Assembly (NCBI GenBank): GCA_014058105.1
Contig: JACGCM010002285.1
Location: 186,001-250,000, forward strand
Reading direction: 5' to 3'
Origin: Kingdonia uniflora
Lineage: Eukaryota > Streptophyta > Magnoliopsida > Ranunculales > Circaeasteraceae
DNA: 64,000 bases
The notes under the pieces are model-generated. The model did not search any database, was not told the DNA's origin, and saw only the letters and a program-made list of their open reading frames with translations. Made by a program: the position numbers and the translations under genes. Of the stretch, positions 10,678-23,039 are shown piece by piece. Positions within the stretch are counted from its first letter, which is position 1, and the number at the start of each line of letters is the position of its first letter.

Positions 10678-11560
10678 ATGACTCAAACAAATCAAACCAA
10701 TACCTTTAGCTCCATTGTTACTCAATCCCCCATTATCAACAATGATGGGAGCTCAAATATTGATTCTTCCAGTCCCTATCATCTCTATTACTCTGACAAT
10801 CCCGGAACAAGACTCGTATCATACCCTTTAACATGTGATAATTTCTCAACTTTGAGCCGTGCAATGCGCACATCACTAAGTGCTAAAAACAAGTTGGAAT
10901 TTATCGATAGATCACTAGAGATTCCAGAATCCTCTTTCATTGTCTTCTCTACTTAGAAGTGATGCGATGCTATGGTAAAATCATGGATCTTCAATGCGAT
11001 CTCAAAGGAAATTTCTCATAGCGTGAGTTACGTTAACACTTCAAAAGAGATTTGGGAAGATCTTCTTACTCACTTCAATCGAAGTAATGGTCACAAAATC
11101 TTCTAACTGAGTCGAGAGATAGTCTTATGTGGCTAATAATCCATGAGCATCACAAAACTGAAGAGTTTCTTAGATGAGCTATCTTCGATCATCACACTTC
11201 CATCTTGTTCATGCGGTTGGTCAAAGGCAATCCAACAATAGAAAGAAAAGGAGAAGCTTACTCAATTCTTGATAGGTATTCATAGCTCATATAGTTCCGT
11301 TTGAGGGCAGATCCTCCTTATGGACCCCTCCAAAATGTAAGCAAGGCATACACTTCTTGTTACTACAGGAAGAAAAACCACTGCAAATCCATCAACGGTA
11401 ACCGATTCTATTGCTTTAGCGGCATCAGGTACTAAGTTCAGGTACCCTCCAACTTGTGACTCCTCCAATTCCGCCAAGTCCCGTAGACATGGTGCCTTCG
11501 ACCAATGTGTCATCATTTTGGGTGGGTTGGACATGTTAAAGAAAACTGTTAGGCCCTTCA
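10678..11560 (+). pseudogene. Copia A Gag
   Basis: The frame from ATG 10678 encodes a Copia-type Gag. It has YYSDNPGTRLVSYPLTCDNF, STLSRAMRTSLSAKNKLEF and then, after a stop at 10954, VKSWIFNAISKEISHSV and the EIWEDLLTHFN region. These are landmarks of the plant Gag-polypeptide family of Copia elements (LxxxNYxxWxxxM-like plus IxxxISxxI-like). The ATG at 10678 fits better than 10639 because the hydrophobic extra residues of the longer form are untypical. Later parts (LTQFLIGIH, QILLMDPL near 11255-11320) are in other frames, so the gene is broken. Confidence 0.75.
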
Positions 11561-11699
11561 TGGATATCTATCTGGCCATAGGTTATTTTAGCAAGGCACA
11601 ATCTCAGCCAATACCAAATCCTCTGATATGGATAAGCAAAGATTTGTTCAATCATTCACGCCATACCAATTTCAGAAATTATTAGTTCTCCTCAAGGAA

Positions 11700-11948
11700 G
11701 GTAGTACATAATCGTACTTGACCTTACTTCAGGCAAATCCTCATGTCATACATCTCTTGCTTCGCAATATTCTTGGTGCGACCCATCACATAATATGTAG
11801 CCAGTCTTTTTTCCATTCTTACACTAAAAATTCCTTTGTTCTACCTGTAAAGCTCCTAAATTGCACATCTACACCGGTAACTCATGTTGGCATGGTTAAT
11901 CTCACTCCGTACGTCTACTTAAATGATGTGTTATGCATACCTTCCTTT
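11700..11948 (+). pseudogene. Copia A protease fragment
   Basis: The segment near 11775-11945 reads LGATHHIICSQSFFHSYTKN and later VNLTPYVYLNDVLCIPSF. This is the Copia protease region, in which DTGATHH is normal; here the catalytic D-T/S-G has decayed to I-L-G. The frame is cut at 11948 by Copia B. Confidence 0.7.
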
Positions 11949-12459
11949 TGTAGAGGATCAAAGTATTTTGTTCGAATCGACTTTAGAGTTTGTTCGAACA
12001 TAAATTAGTCTGTTCGAATATACTCAAATAGACTCAAAGTCTATTCGAGCATAAGAGGCAGAACACCCTATGTTCGAATATTCTTTAGAGTTTGTTCGAA
12101 CAGACATCGGAAACTCAGTTTTAGAGTATTGAATTGAAGATATTGGTTTTGCTTCATGATCCGTGTTGATGTATAAGTCTCCCAAGTATATAGGGGAAAC
12201 TTAAGGTATTTGGTAGCCACCCATGATTAGACCCTTTTATAAGGAATCTTTTGAGAAAAAAACCTTGAGAGACTTCAAATTAGTTTGTGAGTGATTGTAA
12301 CCTCAGATTATTGAATAAAATTGTCTCTATTTTGTATGGATGTAAGCAATTTGGAGAACCATATAAATGTGTGTTCTCGTTTGATTGTGTTTATTCCTTT
12401 AGATTATTCATCAGTAATTAGATCGAATCAATGTTTGGTTTTCGCTGTGTGACTCAACA
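11949..12459 (+). repeat. Copia B 5' LTR
   Basis: It runs from TGTAGAGGATC to GACTCAACA, 511 bp, and stops one base before the primer site. It carries several copies of a tgttcgaacaga-like word, as do the Copia C LTRs. Confidence 0.85.
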
Positions 12460-12460
12460 A

Positions 12461-12473
12461 TTGGTATCAGAGC
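12461..12473 (+). promoter_or_regulatory. Copia B primer-binding site
   Basis: TTGGTATCAGAGC follows the LTR end and is complementary to the 3' end of initiator Met-tRNA, the standard Copia primer. Confidence 0.85.
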
Positions 12474-12599
12474 GAGATAATATCCTCGATTATTCTAGAA
12501 AATTGAGGTAACGTCTTATCTCAGTTTTGCTTTGTTTTCGATTTAATTAGCATATGAAAATTGGGGGAGGAATGGTAGAAGATGAACCAAGTTGCTCAA

Positions 12600-13400
12600 C
12601 GGCGACTAAACGGAATAACACAACGATTATGTTTAGCAATGAAAAAATGAAGCTGAGAAATTCAATGGCACAAATAACTTTGGCATATGGCGATGCGAAG
12701 TTATTGATGCGGTTAGTCAGCAAAATTTAGATGAGGAGTTAGCAGACAAACCCAAGGAGGTTAAAGATAGTGCTTGGAAGAATATGAATAAACAGGTGGT
12801 CAAATTCTGTCATGCCTAACTCAAGGTAAAGTACCAAAATTGACTTTATTTGAAGATGAAGTTTTACCGCTTTCCTATGAGACAAGGAATTTCTATGTAG
12901 GAGCATTTAAATGATTTCACCAAATTACTACTCAACTTGACGAATCTAAAAGAGGCTGTTGGTGATGAGGAAAACACTTTATTGTTCTTGAACTCACTTC
13001 CTGGAGAGTACGAACACTTCGTTACAATGATTACCTATGGGAAATGTTCTTTGAAATATTCAAATTTGACTATAGCGGTGGTGAATCATGAGTATAGAAA
13101 GAATGACAAAAGTGAGTCTGGCAAGTCAATGTCCGAGGTGTTGATGGCAAGAGGGAGGTCTACAAATAATAAGAAGTCTAGTAATAACAACTCTCGATCG
13201 AAGTTGAGAAGTCGCGGTGTTAATTGTAATAATTTTTAATGTACATTTTGTCGTGATTCGGGACATTGGAGGAATGAGTATCCTGCGCTTCTAAAGAAGA
13301 AGAAAGGTGAGAAAGCTAGGTCTTCAGTCAATGTTGCTCAAGAATTTGGGGTAAATGAAGGTAATGATTATGACTTTTTTTTAATTATATCATAGAGTGG
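12600..13400 (+). pseudogene. Copia B Gag
   Basis: The reading contains KFNGTNNFGIWRCEVIDAV (12660-12710, after a frameshift) and an open part at 12937-13239 with LNSLPGEYEHFVTMITYG. A zinc-knuckle-like CTFCRDSGHWRNEYP follows at 13240-13290, in which the last Cys is replaced by Tyr. This is the usual Copia Gag order. Stops at several places, including 13237, prevent a full product. Gag would form the particle shell and bind the RNA. Confidence 0.78.
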
Positions 13401-16400
13401 ACGTAATGTTGATTCCAAGGAATGTATTATGGATTCGGGTGCTACTTATTATACTTGTTCTTAAAGGGATTGTTTTTCTAGTTTTAAAAGGCTATAAGGT
13501 GGAGTTGTGTTGATGGAAAATTATGAGTCTTGTCGCATTAGGGATATGTACTATTCATCTCAAGTTACACAATGGTTTGGTTAAAAAAATTGAGAAGGTT
13601 CGGTATATTCCGACTATGAAGAAGAATATTATCTCAATTGGTTTACTTGAAACGAAAGGCTGCTAGGTTATGTTTGAAAATAGGGTTCATAAGGATATTA
13701 AGGGAGCAGTAGGGGTTTTGAATGGTCAATGAAGAAATAACAACTTATACTATTTAGATGGTATGGCTGTTCTTGGGGAGGTTGCTACCGCGAAAAATGC
13801 AAAGACTACTTCCAGAGATATTAATAGAATATCATATGCATTTACGCATACGAGGGAGAAATCCTTGAGAGTTCTTGCAAAACAAGGGCTATAGAAAGGT
13901 TTTAAGGCATACAAGTTAGATTTCTGTGAACATTGTGTTTTGGGCAAGTAGACGAGGGTAAAGTTTGGCACGGCTATCCATCGTACTCGCAGAATCCTTG
14001 ACAATGTTCATTTAGATATATGGGGACCCTCTAAGAATACATCACTTGGAGGTAAATATTATTTTGTGTTGTTTGTTGATGATTTTTGTAGGCGTGTGTG
14101 GGTATATACCATGAGGAGGAAGGATGAAGTCCTAGAAATATTCATGAGGTAGAAGAAGTTGACAGGAACTCAAACTGGCAGAAAAATCAAATTGTTCCGT
14201 TCAGATAATGGTGGGGAGTATACAAATGATCTGTTCTAGCAAGTATGTCTGGATGAGGGAATTGTTAGAGATTTCACTCTTAGGGAGACACCGCAACAAA
14301 ATAGGATAGCGGAGCGTATGAATCGTACTTTGCTGGAGAAGGTATGATATATGTTGTCTAATTCTGGGTTGGGCAAAATGTTTTGGGGTGAGGCTTTGAC
14401 ATATGTATGTTAGCCCATTAATAGGTTGTCGTCGGATGTAATTGAAGGTAAAACACCAATAGAAGCTTCGTCTGGAGAACCTGCTACAGATAATGATATT
14501 ATTCGTATTTTGGTTGTCCGACATAATTTAATGTCAAAAATGGAAAGTTGGATCCTCGAGCAAGGAAAGCTATTTTTCTGGGTAAGAAGAAATGGGTTAA
14601 AGGTTATAACTTATGGGATACAAAAGATTGGAAGATTATTCTTAGCAGGGATATTACTTTTGATGAGACTTCTATGATGAAGTCCAAGGTCTCAGAGCAC
14701 GAAGAGAACAGGACAAGTGAGATTTCGCAGTGGGTGGGGATTGATGCATCTTCACACGATCCAAATAGTTTTGTACCAAAGGGAGTGTCATTTATCGGTG
14801 TCACAACGGTTGATATGCCATTATTTTATGTTCCAGATGATAAAGACACAGACGAAAGTGGAGCATTTTGTAGTATAGATGAGGAGACTCCGGTTGTGGA
14901 GTCAATTGAAACTAGTAAACCAAAAATGAATGCAAGTAAGCCAGGATGGCTTACAAAGGACATTGTACTTCCAAAGATGAAGGCCATGGTAGCCTACGCA
15001 CGACTGGCTATTGAAGAAGATGTTCCTTCCACTTATAAATGAGCTATTAACGGTTCTAAAGCAAGCCAATTCGAGGGAGCGATGAGAACAAAACTTAGAA
15101 ACTTTCAAAGTTGCCTAAGGGAAAGAATGTGATTGGTTGTAAGTGAGTCTTCATAAAGAAACAAGGATCTCAAAATGATGATATACACTTCAAGGCAAAA
15201 CTTGTAGCCAAGAGCTATGCTTAAAGGGCGGGAATTGATTATAATAAAGTTTTTTCTCCAGTGGTAAAACACTACTCCATTCGTATTCTTTTGGCCTTGG
15301 TAGCATAATTTAATTTGGAGTTACAACAACTCAGGTCCTTTATATACTTGCTTTTATATGTACATGATATGCTTATTGCGTGTAAACATAAAAATGAAAT
15401 TGACAAGTTGAAGAAATAAATGGGTGATGAATTTAAAATGAAGGATCTGAGTGACGCGAAGAAAATTTATGGTATGGAGATTCAAAAAGAAAGAGAGAAG
15501 GAAATGGTGCGTCTTTCTCAGGCGACGTATATGAGAAAGGTACTTTAGAGATTTGGTATTGATGGAAACACAAAACCATTAAGTACGCACCTTGCTCATT
15601 ATTTGAAGTTTAAAACTACTATATCTCCAAAAACCGATGAGGAACGTGATTATATGAATCAAGTTCCTTATACTAGCGTAATTGGTAGCTTGATATATGT
15701 AATAGTATGTACTCTGCCAGATATTTCACAGGCAGTTGAGATGGTTAGCAAATATATGCACGATCCGGGAAGAGATCATTGGCGAGCTGTAAAATAGATT
15801 TTATGGTATATCAAAGGTACTATGGATATTGGTTTGGAATTTCTTAAGCAGGATTCGATTAATCAGTTTTGTGTGGGTTATATAGATTCTGACTATACGG
15901 GTGATTTGGATAAATGACAGTCTACTACAGGGTATGTTTTTATATTGGGTGAAGGACTGGTTAGTTGGAGATCTACACTGCAGTCAACGGTGGCCCTATT
16001 TACTACTGAAGCAGAGTATATGATGGTAACTAAAGCGATTATATAGTCCATTTAGATGAAAATTTGCATGATTTGGGCATCAAGATGGATCACCTTGATG
16101 TGTTTTGCGATAGTCAGAGTGTTATTTTATGGCTCAAAATCAAGTTTATCATTAACACATGAAGCACATTGATGTGCGTTACAATTTTTTCAAAGAGGTG
16201 CTTGAAGAAGGTGAGATTCGATTGAAGAAGATTCACACGAATGATAACCCGGTTGATATGTTTATGAAAGTTATTTCTGGGATTAAGTTTAATCATTGTT
16301 TGGACGTGGTCCAAATCCTTCATATGGGTGTAGGCAACCATTGTTTTGGTGCAGTTGATTTGGTCCTTTGGGACATTTATTTTGGGGAGAGAGGGTTCGA

Positions 16401-16434
16401 TTTGGTTGGTTGGCAAAGTTTGGCTCAGATTTGA
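13401..16434 (+). pseudogene. Copia B Pol, with deleted RT core
   Basis: Domains in order are protease (IMDSGATYYTC at 13427), GAG-pre-integrase and integrase (FCEHCVLGK, LDIWGPS, FRSDNGGEYTN at 14195, PQQNRIAERMNRT), then reverse transcriptase and RNase H. The open part at 14548-15042 links integrase to RT. In the RT, FNLELQQLRSF (15310) is followed almost at once by YVHDMLIAC (15359), so the central palm region is missing and the usual YVDD is YVHD. RNase H landmarks are YTSVIGSLIYV, DSDYTGDLDK and TTEAEYM. Stops are frequent. The last part at 16159-16434 includes KHIDVRYNF. Confidence 0.8.
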
Positions 16435-16459
16435 AGAAATCTTCATCGAAGTGGAGAAT

Positions 16460-16706
16460 TATAGAGGATCAAAGTGTTCTACTTGAATAGACACAATGTT
16501 TATTCAAATAGAAGAGGCAGAACACCTTTTGTTCAAATAGAAAGCAGTCCATTCGAACAGACTCAAAGTTTATTCAAAAATAAGAGGCAGAATACCCTCT
16601 ATTTGAATAAACTTTGGAGTATGCTCAAACAGACATTGTAAACTCAGTTTTAGAGTGTTGAATTGAAGACGTTGGTTTTGCCGTGTTGATGAATAAGTCT
16701 TCCAAG
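16460..16706 (+). repeat. Copia B 3' LTR, truncated
   Basis: It follows the purine-rich gaagtggagaat and matches the first 250 bp or so of the 5' LTR up to the phrase aagtcttccaag. The match stops where cagtggtggagcc starts. Confidence 0.8.
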
Positions 16707-17145
16707 CAGTGGTGGAGCCAGGATTATTGAGCAAGGGAGGGGGGCAAGAAATTTTTGAGGCTTGGGGGTGGCTGCCCCAATTTTATTTAATTCAAAGGGT
16801 ATTTCTCCCATATAATCAACCAAATAAACCAATGTGTAACCACAACGAATCCCCCAATTCAAAACATCATTAAACTTAGGTCACCAGAGTATTCCAACCC
16901 TCATTATAACCCCCAAATTTATCCAAATCAGTGCAATATTTAAATTAGGACAACGAAACAAACACAAATTCAATCTTATTCGATGGGATGGAGAGTGGAA
17001 TTACATATTTGTGTATGTGTGTGTGTGTGTGTGTGTGTGTCTGTGTGTGTATGTGTTGTGTGTGTGTGTATGTGTGTGTGTGTGAGAGAGAGAGAGAGGG
17101 AGAGATTAAACCGCAACCCAAATTGGAAGGAGTAAAGAAAGCTAT
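16707..17145 (+). other. Possible hAT-like terminus and spacer
   Basis: CAGTGGTGGAGCCAGGAT at 16707 resembles the CAGTGGCGGA-type start of plant hAT elements and interrupts the Copia B LTR. No matching inverted end or 8-bp duplication was found, so only the left side is suggested. No gene is seen here. Confidence 0.3.
17011..17104 (+). repeat. GT/GA microsatellite
   Basis: About 75 bp of almost pure GT dinucleotides with a few interruptions is followed by a short GA run. Confidence 0.97.
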
Positions 17146-19439
17146 TGTCACGCCCCCAAAATTGGCTTCTTAATAATCTATTAAGAATGCAAATTCTTAG
17201 GTGTAATGTCGGGCATCCTAAAGATGAACCTCAAAAGAAGTACTACAATTTTTAACAAATTGTAAATACATCTACAACACTATGAAACTATGCAGCAGAA
17301 GAATAATCTAAAAAGAGATATAATCTGAAATAATACCACAAGGATGGCAAGAACTCCAAAACATGCAAGTCCATCATGCTCCAGCTACTAGCATCGCTAC
17401 TGCAACGATTCACCGGGAAAAAAAATATGCAAGGCGTCAGCAAGCAACGCCCAGTAAGTACAAATATCCAAGGTCATAAGACATGGCAGACCAAGATAAT
17501 CACAGTTAAGGGATATGAACCCGACGGAAGTATGGGAAAATTTTAACCAAGCTACGAGTTCTAAGGAGACGGTCAAAGTAAAGCTAGAAATCCCAATACG
17601 GTAACAATAATAGCCTAAACTTAGATCTAACTACTGCGACCTAAGAGGTACGGTAGATGTGGAAAGAGAATTTTGAAGTCAAGTACGCAAGGTCACTTTT
17701 AATTTAGTGGGACCACACTCTCTTACCCTTATATAATTAACATAAACGTATCCCTTATTGTCGAGCCAGGGATTGGCAGATTCCTTTTTATTGAGCCAAG
17801 AATTAGCTTATAACGCACCTGATTAGGGTGTTCAAGGAGTTTCAACCTACAGGTCTAAAGTCTGAATTATTTTCACTTCTAGGGATCTATGCCCACGGGG
17901 AGTATTCAGAAAGAATAACAAAGCCAATAGGTAAATAAGGTATAATTTAGGGGCTTGTAACCTTGGGATACTGGCTAGCAGTAACCAAATGTTTTGTTTA
18001 TGGAATCAAACCCAAGGACCGTAACAGTATGGCCCTACTGCTCGAAGTCGCCCAACGGAATAGAAAAGAGGAAGTTTAAATCCAAGAAGAATTAAATAAT
18101 CTGTCTGCCCCTGCCTAATTAGCATCTGGGTCTATATCAAAAGACCAACCGCTCTTACAATTAGATGATCTATCTACCCTTACTTTAATAACAAGTGGAG
18201 ACTTTATCAAATGAAGTAAAGCTCCAATATCCAATAATCTATCTATCGCCTAATAAATATGACTATATTAAAAGAAAGTCCTAAACATGAAAGTGAATCT
18301 AAGTCGCGACTACTGAATCATGGAAATTCATAACTGCGTTTAACTATCACGGAAGACATACCAAGGAATCATCTAAGTTCTAGAATAAAGGACACGCCCA
18401 AATGCTAGAAAGGATCTACGGTATCTCTTAAACAACTCAAACTTAGAATACTAATCTAACAAAGAATGATGCCATCACTACACTACAGTGCCCAGCGTAG
18501 ACTCATTGATTCTTATACTAACATAATGCCTAGCAACTATTATTAAACCACCCTCGTATAACCATTTACAATAGTAAGAAAACTAACGGTATCCGACCAC
18601 TAAACCAACTATATGAAATAACCCACAATCAACTTCACCCACAGAGACCATGCACCATCAATATCCATAAGAACTAATATGAGCTTAATAGTCCAATCAT
18701 ACTAAGATGTCCAGCAATCACCATAATTACCCACCTTAACTACCAAGGTTTCTTAATGATATTCCACCTGTATAATCTCAAAACTCAAATCTCGGCATAA
18801 CTACACATGTTATACATTCTGACCATAAGTTCACTACCGATAGTTCATGAGTCTATCAATCACTACATGTGTACATATCAATGAATCAAGGTCAAGAGGA
18901 AGATATTAAAGTCCTGGGAAAAAAACACCATCGCCTGCAAACTAAATAAAACACCTGGAAAATACATCATTGTGCAAATGCCATAATACAGATTATACTA
19001 TATCCATAGAAGTAAAAAAATTGCTATTAAAACCAAGTCAACACCATCAGCTCCTCAATTTAAGGCAACTTCTCACATAACAAAAAATATATGACCTAGG
19101 TCTGGCTTTAACTAACTAGTCCTTAATGTATAGCTAAAGGTAAACATGACCACCTTACTTTAAAGAGACCTAGATAGCTGCAACATAGAATATGGTCAAG
19201 TACACAAATTAAATCCAACTACATACTAAATTTATAAGAGTGTACATGATATTCACAAAGGATGGGAACCTATGGATTATATATACAATGATACGCAACC
19301 AGAAAGTATGCTAAAGATCTATCATTTACTTAGTTTAGTCATGAAATAACCGTGGATAAAGCACTTTCCATAACAGACCGCAGAAGGAAGGAAGAGGATG
19401 AGTAGAAAGCCATAATAATCCACAAAACTGATCATCAAG
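17146..19439. other. Unrecognised 2.3-kb block with LTR-like start
   Basis: The block begins TGTCACGCCCCCAAAATTGG, which looks like the start of many plant LTRs, and a gcgtcagcaagcaacgccc stretch occurs near 17433. It is AT-rich and has no long frame on either strand. It could be a solo or truncated LTR, but I see no partner, no flanking duplication and no clear CA end. Its right side meets decayed Tat3 Gag sequence. Confidence 0.35.
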
Positions 19440-19702
19440 TACTAGAACCCTTGATTCATCTGGGACGAGAAGGTTAATAAGAAATTATCAGGGGGCACGA
19501 ATACTTAAAGCGATAAGAGGAATAGCTGCAAACTCCATTCAGAGTGTCAGTTCGTGAACGTTTGAGTGAAGGAAGCGACAACCACAATCTACGACCTACA
19601 TGTTATGCAGTTCCAGTACCCCACCAATACGTTACACAGAAACACATGGATCAGCGAATCAAATAATTAATAGAAGCTTAAGCTATTTGCAACAAGGAGG
19701 AT

Positions 19703-20820
19703 TTGAGCAAACTGCAAGGAAGTCTGATTGCTAAAGAGTTGTTCAGCATGGAAGTTCAAATAGGATTCCACACTCTAAAAATTTGTAAATACATAGGCAC
19801 AAATCCTAGTAAACATGTGCAGCAGTTCCAAGATTCGTTGGGTCTATATTCGAACTTAAACTACATTCTCTGTCGACTATTCGCTATAACTCTTCAAGGG
19901 GAACCACTCCGTTCGTTTCATTCTCTGCCTGAGAATTCTATCCTTACATTCGACCAGCTACATAAAATATTTGTTAAGAGTTATGCTCATAACAAAGATA
20001 AAGATGAGAACTTATACACTTTTATCAGTCCCAAACAAGCCTAAGGGGAGAAGGTCAAAGTATTTTCAAAGAAGTTTATCGAACTTGCGAGGAAAGTTGA
20101 TAATCTTTATCAGAAAATAGCCGTATAGGCGTTTACCAATACGCTACAGCTCGATTATAAAGCAAAAGAGTACATTTTCTTGAATAAACCCTAAACTTTG
20201 GAAGACATGATTGAGAATGTCAATGAATATATCGATCTGGAGAAGATGATGTCCAAAAGGCATAAATCAACTAAAAATGTCCTAGCAGCAAAGGGTCCAC
20301 CTACATATAGAAATAGTAAATGCAACAATGATGTTTAGGGTAATAACAAACGAGCTAAAATAGATACAGGAAAATCATGAAAAGGAAACTTGCTACCAAA
20401 GCCCGTCCTTACAAAATTGAATGTTAAGATTTCAGCAATCTACCATAAACTGGTAAAAGACAAATTCTTCTGTGTAGCTCAATCTCTAGATTCGATCGAT
20501 GGCAAACCATATTGAATGCACCACAGGGTAACACATCATGAAACTAACCACTACTACATCGTATAAAGATTGTTAGAGTACATTTTCAAAGACAAAAAAA
20601 TGCACGAATACATTATCGATCTGGAAGGATATAAAAATGGAAGCAATAAGAAGCAGGTCGAAGTAATTCAAGTCGAAGAGCAATACGAAGAAAAGCACTT
20701 GTACCACCTCTACCTCAATCACATGATTGAGATTCACCAGATTAATGATTCAACCAGATTTAAGAAAACAAGGTTAACAGAGTGCTGCGACCTCACGATT
20801 CAGGATAAAGAAGTTAAACT
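19703..20820 (+). pseudogene. Tat3 Gag
   Basis: The open frame 19703-20044 has NPSKHVQQFQDSLGLYSNL and RSFHSLPENSILTFDQLHKI, matching Tat1 Gag. After the stop at 20042 the homology goes on with KKFIELARKVDNLYQKIAV, and later MHHRVTHHETNHYYIV, where the zinc-knuckle Cys residues are lost. The frame from 20570 holds LLEYIFKDKKMHEYIIDLEG, the same end as in Tat1 (EYIFKEGRILENIVDLES). Gag would build the particle. Here at least five stops break it. Confidence 0.78.
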
Positions 20821-21330
20821 CTTTCCTGAATCAAGCAATCGGCAAATTGGAATTTCAGTTGAAGATTGTGACATAGGTCACGTCAAGTTCCTACATTATG
20901 ACGTACTAGACATCATGCTTAAAATAAAGAACATCGTCATTCATACCATGATGATTGATATGGGCAGTGACATCAAAATCCTTTTTTAAAGCATAATCGA
21001 GCAAATGGGTCTAATAGATAAAGTTGTACCAAGTGACAAAGATATCAGTACTTTAATGGATCTAAAGAAGAATGAGTAGGAAAAATTATCCTACCGATCA
21101 CAGCCAGGCCAACAACACTCGACGTCACATTTTATGTTAGCAATGCAAAGTCCCGATTCTTGGGTATAATGGGATATTAATGGTTACACAACATGCAAGT
21201 AATACCTTTCACATATCATTAGGTACTTCATTTTCAATATAATGAGGGCATCTATGAAATAAAAGGCAGTCAAAAGCTCGCTCAAGCTTGCAAAAAATCA
21301 GTATCTACCATTCTCAACACGTCAGAGCGA
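20821..21330 (+). pseudogene. Tat3 protease
   Basis: It contains DCDIGHVKFLHYDVLDIML and MMIDMGSDIKILF at 20947-20985. The catalytic triplet reads DMG in place of DTG, a change expected to inactivate the enzyme. A stop follows at 20987, then IIEQMGL continues the alignment with Tat1. The region after 21060 is frameshifted but still matches the Tat linker. Confidence 0.75.
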
Positions 21331-21339
21331 TTTATTTCA

Positions 21340-22370
21340 TAGCAATAACAGAATGTTGGTCAAGCTGAAGATCAGCTTTCAATAATCGAGCATACATAAT
21401 ATAATAAGATCGATGGGCATAGCAAAGGAACATACATTGGTGCCAGGATTGTCCAATATGAGAAAGAAGCTTTAATAAATTTCCTTCAATCCAACAGGGA
21501 CGTGTTCGCTTGGACTTTCGAAGAAATGCCTGGAGTTGAGCCAACAAAGGCCTATCACAAGTTATGTATTAAAGATAAAGCTACAGTGGTCAAACAAAAG
21601 CAGATGCGGCTCTCACCTTGTCTTCGAGATGGGGTCAACAAAGAGATTAATAAATTTGTCAAAGTTGGTTTTATTCGAGAAGCCAAATATCCGGACTGGA
21701 TTTTGAATATAGTAGCAGTTCCAAAGAAGAATGGGAAAGTCGGAGTTTGTATATACTTTATGGATCTAAATAAACACACGTTGAAAGATAGTTTCCTTCT
21801 TTATTAACAAAATTCTAGATTCTTCGGTATGATGCGAACTGCTATTTATGATAGACGTTGCTTCAGGATACAACTAGATACCCCTCTCAAACGAGGACCA
21901 AGAGAAGACCATTTTCATCACCGAAAGAGGCCATTATTGCTACAAAGTCATGCCATTCGGCCTCAAAAATACTGGAATGACCTATTAAAGGCTACTAACA
22001 AGCATGTGCAAGGAACACTTGGGAATAACTGTCGAAGTATACATTGATGATATGTTCTGTAAAAACCTCAAGAAAGAGGATCATATTGCACATCTCGATA
22101 CAGTTTTTAACATATTGCGGTTATATAAAATTAAACTCAATCCAGATAAATGTCAATTCGAGGTATACTCTAGTCGATATCTGGGTCATCTCATCAGTAT
22201 GAAAGGGATCAAAGTTGATCCCGATCAGATTCGAGCTCTAATCTCCATGCCATCCCCACATACAAAGAAAGATGTACAGAAGCTCACTGGCAAGATTGTA
22301 GCTATCAAGAGATTCGTCTCCAAGTCATTAGATCGATGTCAATGGTTGTTCATGCTCTTTTCTTGATCCA
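21340..22370 (+). pseudogene. Tat3 reverse transcriptase
   Basis: Unlike Tat1, this copy keeps the palm. The frame at 21502-21807 has FEEMPGVEPTKAYHKL and GFIREAKYPDWILNIVAVPK. The frame at 22004-22366 has the catalytic YIDDMFCKN at about 22038 and GHLISMKGIKVDPDQIRAL. The part between (21808-22003) is shifted by an indel and a stop. The enzyme would copy the RNA into DNA. Here it is split over three frames. Confidence 0.82.
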
Positions 22371-22399
22371 TCATAAGAGGCAAAGGATGACTAAACTAA

Positions 22400-22870
22400 G
22401 TGATTAATTGGACACCGTTTCAAGAACTTAAATGGTATCTTGGGAGATCTCTAGTAATAAGCACTCTGATCGACAATGAGGAATTGATAATCTACCTCAC
22501 AATTAAAGAACACTCTCTAAGCTCAATCATCATACGGCTCGAAGGAAAAAATGAGAAACTAGTATATTTCATCAACAAAACCCTTACGCCAGAAGAAATA
22601 AGATATTCTAAAATTGAGCGACTCTTTCTAACACTTGCTTACACTTCCCAAAAGCTTAAGTACTATTTTCATGCTCATCCAGTCAAAGTCATGACCAATT
22701 ATCCACTTCGAGAAGTGCTATCTAAAATGGAGAAGTCACGAAGAGTGCAACAACGGTCTGTCGATTTAGTTGAGTACGACGTCAAATTTGAACAGAGAAC
22801 ATCAGAAAAGGACAAGCAGTGGCTGACCTTTTAGATGACTTCCCAGTAGAAAATCTAGATTGGGAAGAAC
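22400..22870 (+). pseudogene. Tat3 RNase H domain
   Basis: The open frame 22400-22834 contains RSLVISTLIDNEELIIYL, YFINKTLTPEEIRYSKIERL and YYFHAHPVKVMTNYPL, followed by REVLSKMEKSRRVQQRSVDL. These match Tat1 and Tat2 at equal positions. A frameshift near 22815 breaks the end (QWLTF instead of the expected VDFL). RNase H removes the RNA template. Confidence 0.82.
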
Positions 22871-23039
22871 ACTATCCTGATTTAACATAAGAGGTAGACG
22901 TTGATCCACCTTCCACACCTTTGGACGAGTAAGCTGAATAGATCACACAAAAAGGGTAGAAGCTTCTAACAGATAGAGCAGCAAGACCTACCAAGTCCGG
23001 GATTAGAATTGTGTTGATCACACCCTCCAATAACAAAAT

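Larger units (their letters stand above)
10383..11948 (+). mobile_element. Copia A, 5' part of a Ty1/Copia element
   Basis: A likely short 5' LTR (10383-10604, TGTTAGAG..ATTCA) is followed directly by the primer site TGGTATTAGAGC at 10605. A Gag frame and the start of the protease come next. The element stops at 11948, where the LTR of Copia B begins in the middle of the protease. I do not see the remainder of Copia A after Copia B. Confidence 0.75.
11949..16706 (+). mobile_element. Copia B, Ty1/Copia element inserted in Copia A
   Basis: It has a 511-bp 5' LTR, an initiator-Met type primer site, decayed gag and pol in the Copia order (protease, integrase, RT, RNase H), and a 3' LTR cut off after about 247 bp. 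The LTR starts are TGTAGAGGATCAAAGT (5') and TATAGAGGATCAAAGT (3'). Pol is full of stops and lacks the central part of the reverse transcriptase. Confidence 0.85.

Noticed and set aside
11280..11561. Minus-strand ORF of 93 residues
   Set aside because: It lies over Copia A Gag coding sequence on the plus strand and has no domain.
11949..12130. The ttcgaac words as heat-shock elements, as in heat-activated Copia elements
   Set aside because: Heat-shock elements need nGAAnnTTCn spacing. Here TTC and GAA touch without the two-base gap.
16945..17173. Frames through the GT repeat (CVCVC and THTHT proteins)
   Set aside because: They are products of the dinucleotide repeat with no other support.
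17146..19439. Tat3 5' LTR
   Set aside because: No similarity to Tat1 or Tat2 LTRs and no primer site at the right border.
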